Source: Syntrophomonadaceae bacterium
GTDB taxonomy: Bacteria > Bacillota > Dethiobacteria > DTU022
NCBI GenBank assembly: GCA_003554615.1
Contig: PWGX01000008.1
Coordinates: forward strand, 1 to 56,890
Length of the DNA stretch: 56,890 bases
Direction of reading: 5' to 3'
Part shown: piece after piece, positions 17,941 to 26,328 of the stretch
Layout of the letters: every line of letters begins with the position of its first letter
Numbering within the stretch: the stretch's first letter is position 1
Translations under genes and position numbers: made by a program
Notes under the pieces: model-generated
The model's input: only the letters and a program-made list of their open reading frames with translations
Told to the model about the DNA's origin: nothing
Databases searched by the model: none

Positions 17941-18945
17941 TTGGCAGATAGTATTACGAGCAGGACCATAACGCTTGCCAGCGGAGATGAAGCGGTTCAG
18001 CTGCTGGGAAAACAGGATCGTCATTTCAGCCTGATCGAAGATAAGTTTGATGTTCGCCTGATCCCAAAAGGCCATGAATTAGTGATCGAAGGCAATTCTG
18101 AAGATGTGGAAGCGCTTTATGCCATGCTCCAGGAACTGCTTGCCCATATTCGTAAAGGCCATATGCTGAGCGGGCGGGAATTTGAATATGCCCTTAAACT
18201 TACCGCGCAGGGGGATGTTGGCTCGATCCGCTCCTTGTTCAGCGATTTAATCCTGGTGACGCCACGCGGCAAGCAGATCAGGCCGAAAACAATTGGCCAA
18301 AAAAAATACCTGGAAGCAATCCGTTCGCATGATATCGTTTTGTCAATTGGACCGGCCGGGACAGGCAAAACTTATCTGGCCCTGGCCATGGCGGTTGATG
18401 CCCTTAAGAGCAAGCAGGTGCAGCGCTTAATCCTGACCCGTCCCGCAGTGGAGGCGGGTGAGCATCTCGGCTTTTTGCCGGGCGACTTTCAGGAAAAAGT
18501 GGATCCGTACCTGCGGCCTATTTATGATGGGTTGTATGATCTTTTAGGAGTGGATGTTTTCCAAAAATACAGGGAAAAAGGAATTATTGAAATTGCCCCC
18601 CTGGCATACATGCGTGGACGGACCCTGGATGATTCATTTGTCATTCTTGATGAAGGCCAGAATGCCACTTCCGAACAAATGAAAATGCTTTTAACCAGGC
18701 TTGGTTTTGGCTCCAAGGCGGTGGTCACCGGGGACGTAACCCAGGTTGATCTGCCCGGCGGCAGATATTCGGGTTTAGAAGAAGCTTCCCGTATTTTGTC
18801 AGGCATCGAAGGGATTGCCCTTATATATCTCAGTGAAAAAGATGTAGTCCGACACCCCCTGGTTCAAAGCATCATCAAAGCCTACGAAGCATACAAGGGC
18901 TCAAAGGAAAGGGGTAGCAATGAAAAAGAAAACAAGGCTCAGTGA
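17941..18945 (+). CDS. phoH: PhoH-family P-loop ATPase (PhoL/YbeZ type)
   Basis: A 334-residue ATPase with a Walker A motif (SIGPAGTGKTYLAL) and Walker B-like FVILDEGQNATSEQMKM. It also has the PhoH-specific LTRPAVEAGEHLGFLPGD and GDVTQVDLPGG. An N-terminal KH-like segment precedes the ATPase core. The family is linked with RNA metabolism and rRNA maturation, commonly beside ybeY, as here. The start is TTG at 17941 with AAAGGAGA 11 nt upstream; no in-frame ATG lies near. Its 3' end overlaps pgpH by 26 nt, so the genes are coupled. Confidence 0.94.
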   Translation: MADSITSRTITLASGDEAVQLLGKQDRHFSLIEDKFDVRLIPKGHELVIEGNSEDVEALYAMLQELLAHIRKGHMLSGREFEYALKLTAQGDVGSIRSLFSDLILVTPRGKQIRPKTIGQKKYLEAIRSHDIVLSIGPAGTGKTYLALAMAVDALKSKQVQRLILTRPAVEAGEHLGFLPGDFQEKVDPYLRPIYDGLYDLLGVDVFQKYREKGIIEIAPLAYMRGRTLDDSFVILDEGQNATSEQMKMLLTRLGFGSKAVVTGDVTQVDLPGGRYSGLEEASRILSGIEGIALIYLSEKDVVRHPLVQSIIKAYEAYKGSKERGSNEKENKAQ

Positions 18946-21025
18946 TATTTTTGACCGGTCTGTCTCATTTAAAGACAACGTCCGGTTGCAAAAACTTGTC
19001 CTGGTTGCTGTCCTCTTTTTTACTGTCTACCTGATCCTGGTTGTAGTCAGCATGCCGGCACGCCTGGATATATCGGTTGGCAGGCCCAGCCCCAGGACTA
19101 TTTATGCTCCCCGCGATGCTGAGGATTCATATGCTACTGAGCAGTTGCGCGAGGAGGCAGCCGAAAACGTGCCCGAAGTTTATGACTATGATCCCCTGGC
19201 CCTGGAAGGAGCTCTGGCGGAGATAGATCGATTTTTTGATCAAGTCGTGGAGATTAACGACATGAACGATGAACTGGAAACTGCAGACAAGGTGGAGATG
19301 ATCCAGGACCTCCTGCCCGAGGAAGTGGCGGCCGATACAGCGGCATCCCTGCTCACCAGCGAGGGCAACCTGAGGGATCTGCAGGAACGGTTGAATAATT
19401 CAGTCAGGGAAGTATTTGAAAATGGCATCAAAGAAAACGAAGTTGAGGCAGTCAGAAGAAGGCTTAGCCAGGAAATAGCTCTTTACCCTTCCAGTCCCGG
19501 TTTGAAGAGGGTTGCTGAAATCCTGGTGAACCCCCTGGTTGAGGTCAACCAATTTTATAATGAAGAAGCGACGGAAGAGGCAAGAGAACGAGCCCGTGAA
19601 GAAGTAGAACCGGTTATTATCATGCGCAACACCCTTATTGTCAGCGAAGGCGAGCCGGTTACCGAGCACCAGTATTCCCAGCTGGAAGATCTGGGTCTGA
19701 TCAGGGGGCATAGGGCTGATTACCCCGCCTATATCGGTCTATTTCTGCTTCTTGTGATCGTATTTGTGCTGGTGGGCATTTATATGTCCATTTTTGCCAA
19801 GGAAGTGTTTGTCAGCCCCAGGCTCCTCATGTTGATGGGGATAGTATTTTTGATCACCCTTCTGTTCTGCGTAGCGGCCAACTATTTTTCCGGATACCTG
19901 ATCCCGGTGGCTATCGGGGTGATCCTGATTACAGTAATGTTTGGTTACAAACTGGCCCTGATTATTAACCTGATCCTTGTCCTGACAGTGGGTCTGATTA
20001 CCGGGGGCAACTTTTCATATATGACGGTTGCCCTGACCGGGGGCCTTGTTTCAATATATGCCGTTACCAGGCTGAGCCAGACAAGCGACCTGGCCCGGGC
20101 CGGGTTCTTTGTAGCTGTGACCAATGCCTTTGTTATCATATCCACCTACCTTTTCTTCGGCAATGTCAGCCTGGAATATGACTCTTTGATTAACTTCAGT
20201 TACAGCATGATGGCCGGGATTGGAAGCGGCATATTCTCAGCTGTTGTCGCTATTGGTTTACTGCCGTACCTGGAAAGTTTCTTCGGGGTTACCACGGCCA
20301 TTACTTTGCTGGAATTATCAAACCCCAACCATCCGCTCTTGAAAGAAATGCTTTTAAAAGCACCGGGTACCTATTATCACAGCATGATGGTGTCCAACCT
20401 GGCCGAATCGGCTGCGGAAACAGTTAATGCCGATGCCCTGCTGACCAGGGTGGGTGCCTATTATCATGATATCGGCAAACTTAAAAGACCCTATTTTTTC
20501 TCGGAAAACCAGTTATCGGGCGATAACCCCCATACAAGGCTTACGCCAAATTTGAGTTCCCTGGTGATCAGTTCCCATCCCAAGGACGGGTTGGAGATTG
20601 GCAGGAAACACCGTCTGCCGGAGCCGATTCTCGAGATCGTGGCCCAGCATCATGGCAGCAGCATGGTTTCGTTCTTTTATCAGAAGGCCCTGGAAAGCGG
20701 CACCCAGGAAAAAGTATCTATGGACAAATTCCGCTATGAAGGGCCGAAACCGCAATCCAAGGAAGCGGCAATTGTTATGCTGGCCGACGCCGTCGAAGCG
20801 GGAGTCCGCTCCCTTAATAAGCCTTCCAGCAGCAGGGTGGAAACGATGGTTCGGCGGATGATCAAGGATAAACTTGAAGACGGCCAGCTGGATCAATCCG
20901 ATTTGACCCTGAAAGAACTGGATCAGATCGCAGAATCTTTTATCTATATTATGTCGGGGATTTATCATCAGCGGATAGAGTACCCGGAAAAAACCCTCAA
21001 AGCGGAACTGGAAAGCGGAACCTAA
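18920..21025 (+). CDS. pgpH: cyclic-di-AMP phosphodiesterase PgpH (7TM-HD protein)
   Basis: A 701-residue membrane enzyme that hydrolyses the second messenger c-di-AMP to 5'-pApA. Topology by eye: a first membrane helix (about 26-46), a large extracytoplasmic helical domain (about 50-265), six further helices (about 270-480), then a cytoplasmic HD domain. The metal-binding histidine-aspartate pair is H516-D517 in AYYHDIGKLKRP, preceded by APGTYYHSMMVSNLAE. Further HD-domain ligands are in SSHPKDG and AQHHG. Length and order match PgpH/YqfF. AAAGGGG precedes the ATG, which lies inside phoH. ybeY follows 18 nt later. Confidence 0.94.
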   Translation: MKKKTRLSDIFDRSVSFKDNVRLQKLVLVAVLFFTVYLILVVVSMPARLDISVGRPSPRTIYAPRDAEDSYATEQLREEAAENVPEVYDYDPLALEGALAEIDRFFDQVVEINDMNDELETADKVEMIQDLLPEEVAADTAASLLTSEGNLRDLQERLNNSVREVFENGIKENEVEAVRRRLSQEIALYPSSPGLKRVAEILVNPLVEVNQFYNEEATEEARERAREEVEPVIIMRNTLIVSEGEPVTEHQYSQLEDLGLIRGHRADYPAYIGLFLLLVIVFVLVGIYMSIFAKEVFVSPRLLMLMGIVFLITLLFCVAANYFSGYLIPVAIGVILITVMFGYKLALIINLILVLTVGLITGGNFSYMTVALTGGLVSIYAVTRLSQTSDLARAGFFVAVTNAFVIISTYLFFGNVSLEYDSLINFSYSMMAGIGSGIFSAVVAIGLLPYLESFFGVTTAITLLELSNPNHPLLKEMLLKAPGTYYHSMMVSNLAESAAETVNADALLTRVGAYYHDIGKLKRPYFFSENQLSGDNPHTRLTPNLSSLVISSHPKDGLEIGRKHRLPEPILEIVAQHHGSSMVSFFYQKALESGTQEKVSMDKFRYEGPKPQSKEAAIVMLADAVEAGVRSLNKPSSSRVETMVRRMIKDKLEDGQLDQSDLTLKELDQIAESFIYIMSGIYHQRIEYPEKTLKAELESGT

Positions 21026-21043
21026 GCATGAAGGGAGCGCTGT

Positions 21044-21502
21044 ATGGTAGTGGGCTTATATATTAACTGTCTGAACGAGGATTACAGGTTATCCAAACTC
21101 TTGACTGATGCGTTAACAGCAAACGTTGAGCGAATCTTGGAAGAATATAATCTTTCCGGCGGCGAGGTTGGTTTGATCCTGGTTGATGATCGGTATATAA
21201 GGTCGCTTAATAAACAGTACCGGGATAAAGATGCCCCCACTGATGTACTCTCATTCTCTTTTCTTGAACCTGACAGCGCAGACAGTGCCGGTGATAAGGA
21301 ATTTGCCGTGGGCGATATTTATGTCTCGGTGGACAGGGCCCGCGGGCAGGCACTAGATGCCGGGCACAGCCTGGAAAGAGAAATTATCCTTCTTGCCGTT
21401 CATGGCCTGCTTCATCTTCTTGGATACGATCACGAAGAGGAAGAAGAAAAGCAGCTGATGCAAAATAAAGAGCGAGAAATAATCGAACGATTTGACTTTT
21501 AG
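21044..21502 (+). CDS. ybeY: rRNA maturation endoribonuclease YbeY
   Basis: A 152-residue zinc-dependent RNase involved in processing 16S rRNA 3' ends and in ribosome quality control. The metal site H-x3-H-x5-H is present as HGLLHLLGYDH, and the upstream patterns LNKQYRDKDAPTDVLSF and GDIYVSVDRA are canonical. AAGGGAG precedes the ATG at 21044. Placement after phoH-pgpH and before dgkA is the standard Firmicute order. Confidence 0.96.
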   Translation: MVVGLYINCLNEDYRLSKLLTDALTANVERILEEYNLSGGEVGLILVDDRYIRSLNKQYRDKDAPTDVLSFSFLEPDSADSAGDKEFAVGDIYVSVDRARGQALDAGHSLEREIILLAVHGLLHLLGYDHEEEEEKQLMQNKEREIIERFDF

Positions 21503-21520
21503 GCAGGCGGTGGGAGCAGG

Positions 21521-21898
21521 ATGCAAAAGGTACTTTTCAGCCTTAAGAATGCCTGTATAGGCCTGAGGCACTGCTTTTGTACCCAGCGCAATATGGTTGT
21601 ACATGCAGTTATCGGCGCCGTTGTGCTTTTAACGGCATTTTACCTGCATATACCGCTTACCGGAATGCTTTTTTTGCTCACAGCAATTATGGCTGTTATG
21701 GTAACAGAAGTGCTTAATACCGCCCTTGAACAGGTGATTGACCTGTTTACTACAGAGCGCAATTACTTTGCCCAAAAAGCAAAAGATCTAGCCGCCGGGG
21801 CCGTCCTGCTCACCTCTTTGTTTGCTGTCGTGGTGGGCCTGTGTATCCTTGGACCGCCCCTGCTGGAGCTGTTCAGGGACTTTTTGCTGCTTTATTAG
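21521..21898 (+). CDS. dgkA: undecaprenol/diacylglycerol kinase (DgkA family)
   Basis: A 125-residue integral membrane kinase. In Gram-positive bacteria members phosphorylate undecaprenol to recycle the lipid carrier for cell-wall synthesis. Three hydrophobic helices (about 28-46, 48-66 and 90-112) and the catalytic motif VTEVLNTALEQVIDL are visible, with the N-terminal amphipathic FSLKNACIGLRHC. GGTGGGAGC precedes the ATG. Fits between ybeY and the cytidine deaminase fusion. Lipid specificity cannot be told from sequence by eye. Confidence 0.93.
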   Translation: MQKVLFSLKNACIGLRHCFCTQRNMVVHAVIGAVVLLTAFYLHIPLTGMLFLLTAIMAVMVTEVLNTALEQVIDLFTTERNYFAQKAKDLAAGAVLLTSLFAVVVGLCILGPPLLELFRDFLLLY

Positions 21899-21909
21899 GA
21901 GGTGGAATT

Positions 21910-22737
21910 ATGCTAAATGAAAGCCTCCTGGCAACGGCGCGGGCGGCCAGGATCAGGGCTTATGCCCCTTATTCCGGATTTCCGGTCGGCGCCGCCCTGC
22001 TTACTGAAGAAGGCGCGGTTATAACCGGGGCAAATGTTGAAAATTCTTCTTCCGGCATGACTGTTTGCGCTGAAAGGGCAGCTGTCATGGCGGCAGTCCA
22101 TGCCGGTTACCGTTCCTTTAAAAAAATTGCCGTTGTGGCCGATTGTTCGCCGCCTCCTTCTCCCTGTGGGGCCTGCAGGCAGGTTTTATGGGAATTGGCC
22201 GGCCCTGTTGAAGTAATTATGGGGAACCTGGAGAATGAAATATTGACGGAATCGCTGCAGGATTTATACCCCAACCCCTTTGGTTGTGGGAAGTGGATTG
22301 ATAATCCTGTGGATGAGAGTTTGTTTAATTCTGTGGAAGGCTGGCGGATACCGGTATCTTTTCATCCAATCGGTTACGTGGCCAATGATTTTAATGATTC
22401 CGATCATATTCCCGGCAATTACAAAGAGCTGCTGTCCAGGGTTGTCATCGCCCCGGAATTTGAAGAAGGCCTTTACCGGATCGAGGAAGAAGAGAAAATA
22501 AATATCATATCTTACCTGCACCGGGCCCGGGGATATACATTGAAAGGCAGGCGGCCGGGCCGGGGAAACGAAGTTTACGGCGTTTTTGTCTGCCGGGCTC
22601 CTTTAAGGCCCAATTCCATTGCCCAGACCACGGTAGACCTGGTTGACAGGGACAATAATGTTCTGACAGTGAGAGGTGCGGATCTGGCCAACGGGACGCC
22701 GATCCTTGATTTGAAGACGATCATGCCGGGCAATTAA
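21910..22737 (+). CDS. cdd: cytidine deaminase fused to a TrmO/TsaA-like domain
   Basis: One uninterrupted 275-residue frame with two domains. Residues 1-130 are a homotetramer-type cytidine deaminase: AYAPYSGFPVGAAL, NVENSSSGMTVCAERAAV (zinc ligand C53, catalytic E55) and PCGACRQ (C86, C89), with the C-terminal LYPNPFG. It converts cytidine to uridine. Residues about 150-275 resemble TrmO/TsaA, the SAM-dependent tRNA m6t6A37 N-methyltransferase: HPIGYVANDF, YGVFVCRAPLRPNSIAQTTV and GADLANGTPILDLK. The start is the ATG at 21910 behind AGGAGGTGG; the track's 21841 lies inside dgkA. An internal GTG (22309) lies before the second domain but has only weak ribosome-site character. cdd normally occupies this place before era; the added domain is unusual. 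Confidence 0.88.
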   Translation: MLNESLLATARAARIRAYAPYSGFPVGAALLTEEGAVITGANVENSSSGMTVCAERAAVMAAVHAGYRSFKKIAVVADCSPPPSPCGACRQVLWELAGPVEVIMGNLENEILTESLQDLYPNPFGCGKWIDNPVDESLFNSVEGWRIPVSFHPIGYVANDFNDSDHIPGNYKELLSRVVIAPEFEEGLYRIEEEEKINIISYLHRARGYTLKGRRPGRGNEVYGVFVCRAPLRPNSIAQTTVDLVDRDNNVLTVRGADLANGTPILDLKTIMPGN

Positions 22738-22756
22738 ACGGCGGCCTTCACTGCTC

Positions 22757-22784
22757 TTGCCGATCATCATTGCAGTGGTATAAT
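22757..22784 (+). promoter_or_regulatory. putative sigma-A promoter of era-recO
   Basis: TTGCCG (22757-22762), 16 nt, then TATAAT (22779-22784), about 60 nt before the era ATG. Confidence 0.5.
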
Positions 22785-22843
22785 TATTTCGCGATACCCT
22801 GATCCACGATAGCAGCAGAGAGAAGAAAAGAAGGGTTATAACT

Positions 22844-23731
22844 ATGCACCGTTCGGGTTTTGTGGCCTTGATTGGCCGGCCTAATGTCGGAAAATCGACC
22901 TTGCTCAATGCCCTGGTCAAAGAGAAAGTGGCTATTATATCTGAACGCCCCCAGACCACGAGGAATCAAATCAGGGCGGTATTGACCAGGCCTGAAGATC
23001 AACTGATCTTTATAGATACGCCCGGCCTGCACAAACCGAAGCATAAGCTTGGCTCGGCGATGGTCCAAAAAGCTCGCAATACAATCCACGAGGTGGATCT
23101 GATTTACTTTATTGTTGAAGCCCATTATCCACCGGGCGGGGGAGACCATTACATAGCTGAGATCCTGCAAAATTCTGTCACCCCTGTATTTTTAATCATG
23201 AACAAAACTGACCTTGCAGCGCCGGAAAAGCTCGATACCCACAGGGATCTATATCAGAGGCTGTGTCCTTTCACAGAGCATTTTTCCGTTTCTGCCCTTC
23301 AAGGTCATAATTTGGCGTATTTGGTGGAAACCACCGCTTCGTATTTTCCGGAAGGGCCGCAATACTATCCTCCGGATATGGTTACCGATCAACCGGAACG
23401 CTTTATTGCCGCGGAAATTATCCGGGAAAAGCTTATTACCCTGACCAGGCAGGAAATCCCCTTTTCCGTAGCAGTGGTCATCGAAGAAATGAAGCCCAGG
23501 GAAGATGGCGAATTACTTGACATTTGGGCGGAAATATACGTGGAAAGGAAATCCCAGGTAGGAATAATTGTTGGTAAAGGCGGGGCCATGCTAAAGGAGG
23601 CCGGAACCAGGGCCAGGCAGGAACTGGAGGCCCTGTTCGGACAGCATATTTTTCTTGACCTGAGGGTTAAAGTGAAGCGAGAATGGCGCAATCGCGATGA
23701 GGAATTGCGCCGCCTGGGTTACAGCGACTAA
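22844..23731 (+). CDS. era: GTPase Era
   Basis: A 295-residue essential GTPase that binds the 3' end of 16S rRNA during small-subunit assembly. The G1 motif is GRPNVGKST, followed by the switch region ISERPQTTRNQIR, G3 DTPG (FIDTPGLHKPKH) and G4 NKTD. The C-terminal KH domain is recognised by VGIIVGKGGAMLKEAGTRARQELE. Length is normal. It is the last gene before recO; the 19-nt gap and no terminator suggest co-transcription. Confidence 0.97.
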   Translation: MHRSGFVALIGRPNVGKSTLLNALVKEKVAIISERPQTTRNQIRAVLTRPEDQLIFIDTPGLHKPKHKLGSAMVQKARNTIHEVDLIYFIVEAHYPPGGGDHYIAEILQNSVTPVFLIMNKTDLAAPEKLDTHRDLYQRLCPFTEHFSVSALQGHNLAYLVETTASYFPEGPQYYPPDMVTDQPERFIAAEIIREKLITLTRQEIPFSVAVVIEEMKPREDGELLDIWAEIYVERKSQVGIIVGKGGAMLKEAGTRARQELEALFGQHIFLDLRVKVKREWRNRDEELRRLGYSD

Positions 23732-23750
23732 AAAGGACTGGGGAGAAAAA

Positions 23751-24482
23751 ATGGCCGGCCGAATATTTAAAGATGAAGGCCTTGTGCTGCGGACCCGGAT
23801 CCTCGGTGAAGCGGACCGCCTGGTCACCCTGCTGACCTGCGGAGGAGGGAAGTTTGAAGCCGTGGCCCGGGGCGCCCGTAAAATGAAAAGCAAACTGGCG
23901 GCCGGGATTGACCTTTTTACCCGCGGTGAATACACTTTTCACCGGGGCAAAACATGGCCGATTGTTACGGGACAGTTTCCCCTGGAACGATTTTTATGGT
24001 TCAGGGAAGACCCGGAGCTTTATCCTTACGGCCTTTACCTGGCCGAACTGACTGACCGCCTTGTCGCTGGAGAAGAACCGTCCCCGGAGCTTTACCGGCT
24101 GCTGCTCGAAGGATGGCGCCTTTTGGGCAAAAATTGTGATCGGGTGCTGGTTTTAAGAGCTTTTGAGCTTAAATTTGCCCATTACCTGGGATACAGTCCC
24201 GGCTTGCATTATTGTGCGGGATGCGGTTCCTCAGATACCGGCGGTTTTAGTCCAAGGGAAGGCAGCCTGTTATGCTTAGAGTGCCGTCCCGCTGATTATA
24301 TCAACCTGGACAGCGGCACGATTGCCCTGGCCCGGCGCTTGCTGGAAACCCCGCTGCAGCAGGTGGCCATGATCAGGCCGAGCGGCCGGCAAAAGGAAGA
24401 ACTGGCCCGGATGAATAACAGTTTTTTTGCGTATCATCTTGATCTGGGTGAATTAAAATCGAAGCGGCTGTTGAAGGAGTAA
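23751..24482 (+). CDS. recO: DNA repair protein RecO
   Basis: A 243-residue recombination mediator that helps load RecA onto SSB-coated single-stranded DNA with RecR. It has an N-terminal OB fold (FKDEGLVLRTRILGEADRLVTLLT and ARGARKMKSKL), a helical core, and a four-cysteine zinc site (CAGCG then LLCLECRPADY). The ORF track starts at 23697 inside era; the ATG at 23751 after GGGGAG gives the family N-terminus. It closes the phoH-to-recO cluster. Confidence 0.94.
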   Translation: MAGRIFKDEGLVLRTRILGEADRLVTLLTCGGGKFEAVARGARKMKSKLAAGIDLFTRGEYTFHRGKTWPIVTGQFPLERFLWFREDPELYPYGLYLAELTDRLVAGEEPSPELYRLLLEGWRLLGKNCDRVLVLRAFELKFAHYLGYSPGLHYCAGCGSSDTGGFSPREGSLLCLECRPADYINLDSGTIALARRLLETPLQQVAMIRPSGRQKEELARMNNSFFAYHLDLGELKSKRLLKE

Positions 24483-24559
24483 TTTTAGCGGCTGATAGGT
24501 AAAGACCTGCTGAAGAGCCGGCAGCAAAGGCTCTCGCCGGATAAAGGGGGATAACAGGA

Positions 24560-25027
24560 ATGAAAGTCGGAATAATAATTTACTCACAGACCGGGCACAC
24601 CAGGGAAGTCGCCGGCCTGCTGCAGCAAAATCTTGCAGAAAAAGGACACCAGGCCAGTATCGAAGAGATTACTATTAACGGTAAAACGCCCGCCCAACCG
24701 GGGCAGTTCGAGTTTTTGACCAAACCTGATCCGGTTCAGTATGATGCTGTGATCTTTGGCTCTCCGGTTCAAGCATTTAACCTCAACCCGGTCATGAGGG
24801 CCTACCTGGATCAGCTGCCATCGCTGCGCGGCAAAGAAGCGGCCTGCTTTATAACCAAGCAGCTTCCCGTAAAGTGGAGCGGCGGGACCCAGGCTGTTGG
24901 TAAAATCAAGTCCGCCTGCGAAGCGAAAGGGGCGATGGTTAAAGGTGCGGAAATTGTCTTTTGGACAGAAGGCAAACGCACCGAAAGCATTAATAAAGCC
25001 GTTGAAACCCTGGGCGGGTTATTTTAA
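24560..25027 (+). CDS. flavodoxin-fold protein
   Basis: A 155-residue protein with a flavodoxin-like FMN-binding P-loop at the N-terminus (IIYSQTGHTREVA, residues 6-18) and the second loop FGSPVQAFNLNPVM. It is most like the flavodoxin/NADPH-quinone reductase-type family used as a small electron carrier or reductase. Partner unknown. AAAGGGGGATAACAGG precedes the ATG. It stands alone between recO and the glycine T-box, possibly on its own transcript. Confidence 0.8.
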   Translation: MKVGIIIYSQTGHTREVAGLLQQNLAEKGHQASIEEITINGKTPAQPGQFEFLTKPDPVQYDAVIFGSPVQAFNLNPVMRAYLDQLPSLRGKEAACFITKQLPVKWSGGTQAVGKIKSACEAKGAMVKGAEIVFWTEGKRTESINKAVETLGGLF

Positions 25028-25123
25028 TCCGGATTATTCACAATCTGCCTGTTCATTTTTTAGTCATTATATATTATTCGGGATGCAGCGCTGTTCATGA
25101 TTAATTGGCAGGGCAAATATGAC

Positions 25124-25152
25124 TTGACAATGATGTGGCCAGTTGTTAGTAT
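25124..25152 (+). promoter_or_regulatory. sigma-A promoter of the glyQS leader
   Basis: TTGACA (25124-25129), 17 nt, TAGTAT (25147-25152). A perfect TATAAT (25156-25161) also lies slightly downstream. Either would start transcription just before the T-box leader. Confidence 0.65.
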
Positions 25153-25177
25153 CTTTATAATCAAATAGGTATTTGGC

Positions 25178-25386
25178 AAAGATGGAAAGAAGTAACCGGA
25201 TCAATCCTTTTTAGCAGCGAGTCGGAGTTGGTGGGAGACCGGCAGGAAATTCGGTGAATGGCGTTCCTGAGCCAATCCCCAATTAAGCGGGTCGTGTCTT
25301 GATGGAAGCACGGCCAAGTAGGGTGGAACCGCGGGAACATCTCCCGTCCCTATGGCTTTTGAAAGCCACAGGGTGGGAGATTTTTA
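25178..25386 (+). ncRNA. glycine T-box riboswitch leader
   Basis: Leader RNA that reads uncharged tRNA-Gly and allows glyQS expression. It shows the Stem I start GATGGAAAGAAGTAACC and a specifier region GAATGGCGTTCCTGAGC, where GGC (25260-25262) is the Gly specifier by alignment with the known B. subtilis glyQS leader. The T-box AGGGTGGAACCGCG (25320-25333) is perfect. The terminator is listed separately. The leader is short, like other glyQS T-boxes. Confidence 0.95.
25339..25386 (+). terminator. T-box-regulated intrinsic terminator
   Basis: The left arm ATCTCCCGTCCCTATGGCTTT pairs with AAAGCCACAGGGTGGGAGAT and is followed by TTTTTA. Its left arm overlaps the 3' side of the T-box antiterminator (GCGGGAACATCTCCCG), the usual alternative-pairing arrangement. 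Confidence 0.9.
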
Positions 25387-25389
25387 TAT

Positions 25390-25431
25390 GCTGTAAGCAT
25401 GCTCAAAGTAGCTGTAAGCATGCTCAAAGTA
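25390..25431 (+). repeat. perfect 21-bp tandem duplication before glyQ
   Basis: The unit GCTGTAAGCATGCTCAAAGTA occurs twice in direct succession, between the T-box terminator and the glyQ ribosome binding site. Each unit contains the palindrome AGCATGCT. It looks like a recent slippage or duplication event; any effect on translation is unknown. Confidence 0.95.
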
Positions 25432-25446
25432 AAGGAGGAATTTTTT

Positions 25447-26328
25447 TTGGACTTACAGACACTGATGATCAAATTCCAGGATTACTGGGCCTCACGCGGT
25501 TGCCTGATCTGGCAGCCCTATGATGTCGAAAAAGGGGCGGGAACCATGAACCCGGCAACTTTTTTAAAATCGCTGGGGCCTGAGCCGTGGTCGGTAGCTT
25601 ACGTGGAACCGTCCAGGAGGCCTGCGGACGGCCGGTACGGCGAAAACCCGAACCGCCTCTATCAGCACCTGCAGTACCAGGTCATAATTAAGCCCACGCC
25701 GGCGGATATCCAACAGCAGTACCTGGACAGCCTGGCCTACCTGGGTCTTGACCCGTTGGAGCATGATATCCGTTTTGTAGAAGACAACTGGGAAGCCCCG
25801 ACCCTCGGGGCCTGGGGCCTGGGCTGGGAAGTATGGCTGGACGGTATGGAAATTACCCAGTTTACATATTTTCAGCAAGTAGGCGGCTATGATGTGGAAG
25901 AAGTCCCGGTAGAGCTGACCTACGGGCTGGAAAGGATCGCCATGTACCTGCAGGATCGCGATAACGTTTTTGATCTGATCTGGACCGGGAACATTACCTA
26001 CGGCGAAGTATATAAAAGAGTGGAGTGGGAGCAATCCAGTTACAGTTTTGATTATGCTGACCGGGAGCTTTTATTTAAGCTGTTTGGGTTGTACGAAACC
26101 GAGGCCAAGCGGCTGCTGGAATTGAACCTGGTCTACCCGGCTTATGATTATATTTTGAAGTGTTCGCATACTTTCAACAACCTTGATGCCAGGGGGGCGA
26201 TCAGCGTTACTGAAAGAGCCGCCTATATTGGCCGGGTCCGGACCCTGGCCAGGCTTTGTGCCGAATGTTACCTGGAGCAGCGTGAAGCTGCCGGATACCC
26301 GTTAATGGCTGGAGGTGGAGTTAAGTGA
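25447..26328 (+). CDS. glyQ: glycine--tRNA ligase alpha subunit
   Basis: The catalytic subunit of the alpha2beta2 bacterial glycyl-tRNA synthetase; it activates glycine with ATP. It reads [55 protein letters not shown] and [18 protein letters not shown], all class II synthetase motifs specific for GlyQ. The 293-residue version begins at the TTG at 25447, 8 nt after AAAGGAGG; the track's 25399 start lies in the tandem duplication. Expression is set by the T-box. The stop overlaps the glyS GTG (GTGA). Confidence 0.96.
   Translation: MDLQTLMIKFQDYWASRGCLIWQPYDVEKGAGTMNPATFLKSLGPEPWSVAYVEPSRRPADGRYGENPNRLYQHLQYQVIIKPTPADIQQQYLDSLAYLGLDPLEHDIRFVEDNWEAPTLGAWGLGWEVWLDGMEITQFTYFQQVGGYDVEEVPVELTYGLERIAMYLQDRDNVFDLIWTGNITYGEVYKRVEWEQSSYSFDYADRELLFKLFGLYETEAKRLLELNLVYPAYDYILKCSHTFNNLDARGAISVTERAAYIGRVRTLARLCAECYLEQREAAGYPLMAGGGVK

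Noticed and set aside
22309-22737. Separate TrmO-like gene starting at the internal GTG
   Set aside because: The frame is continuous with cdd and the upstream site is weak, so a fusion is the simpler reading; kept only as an alternative.
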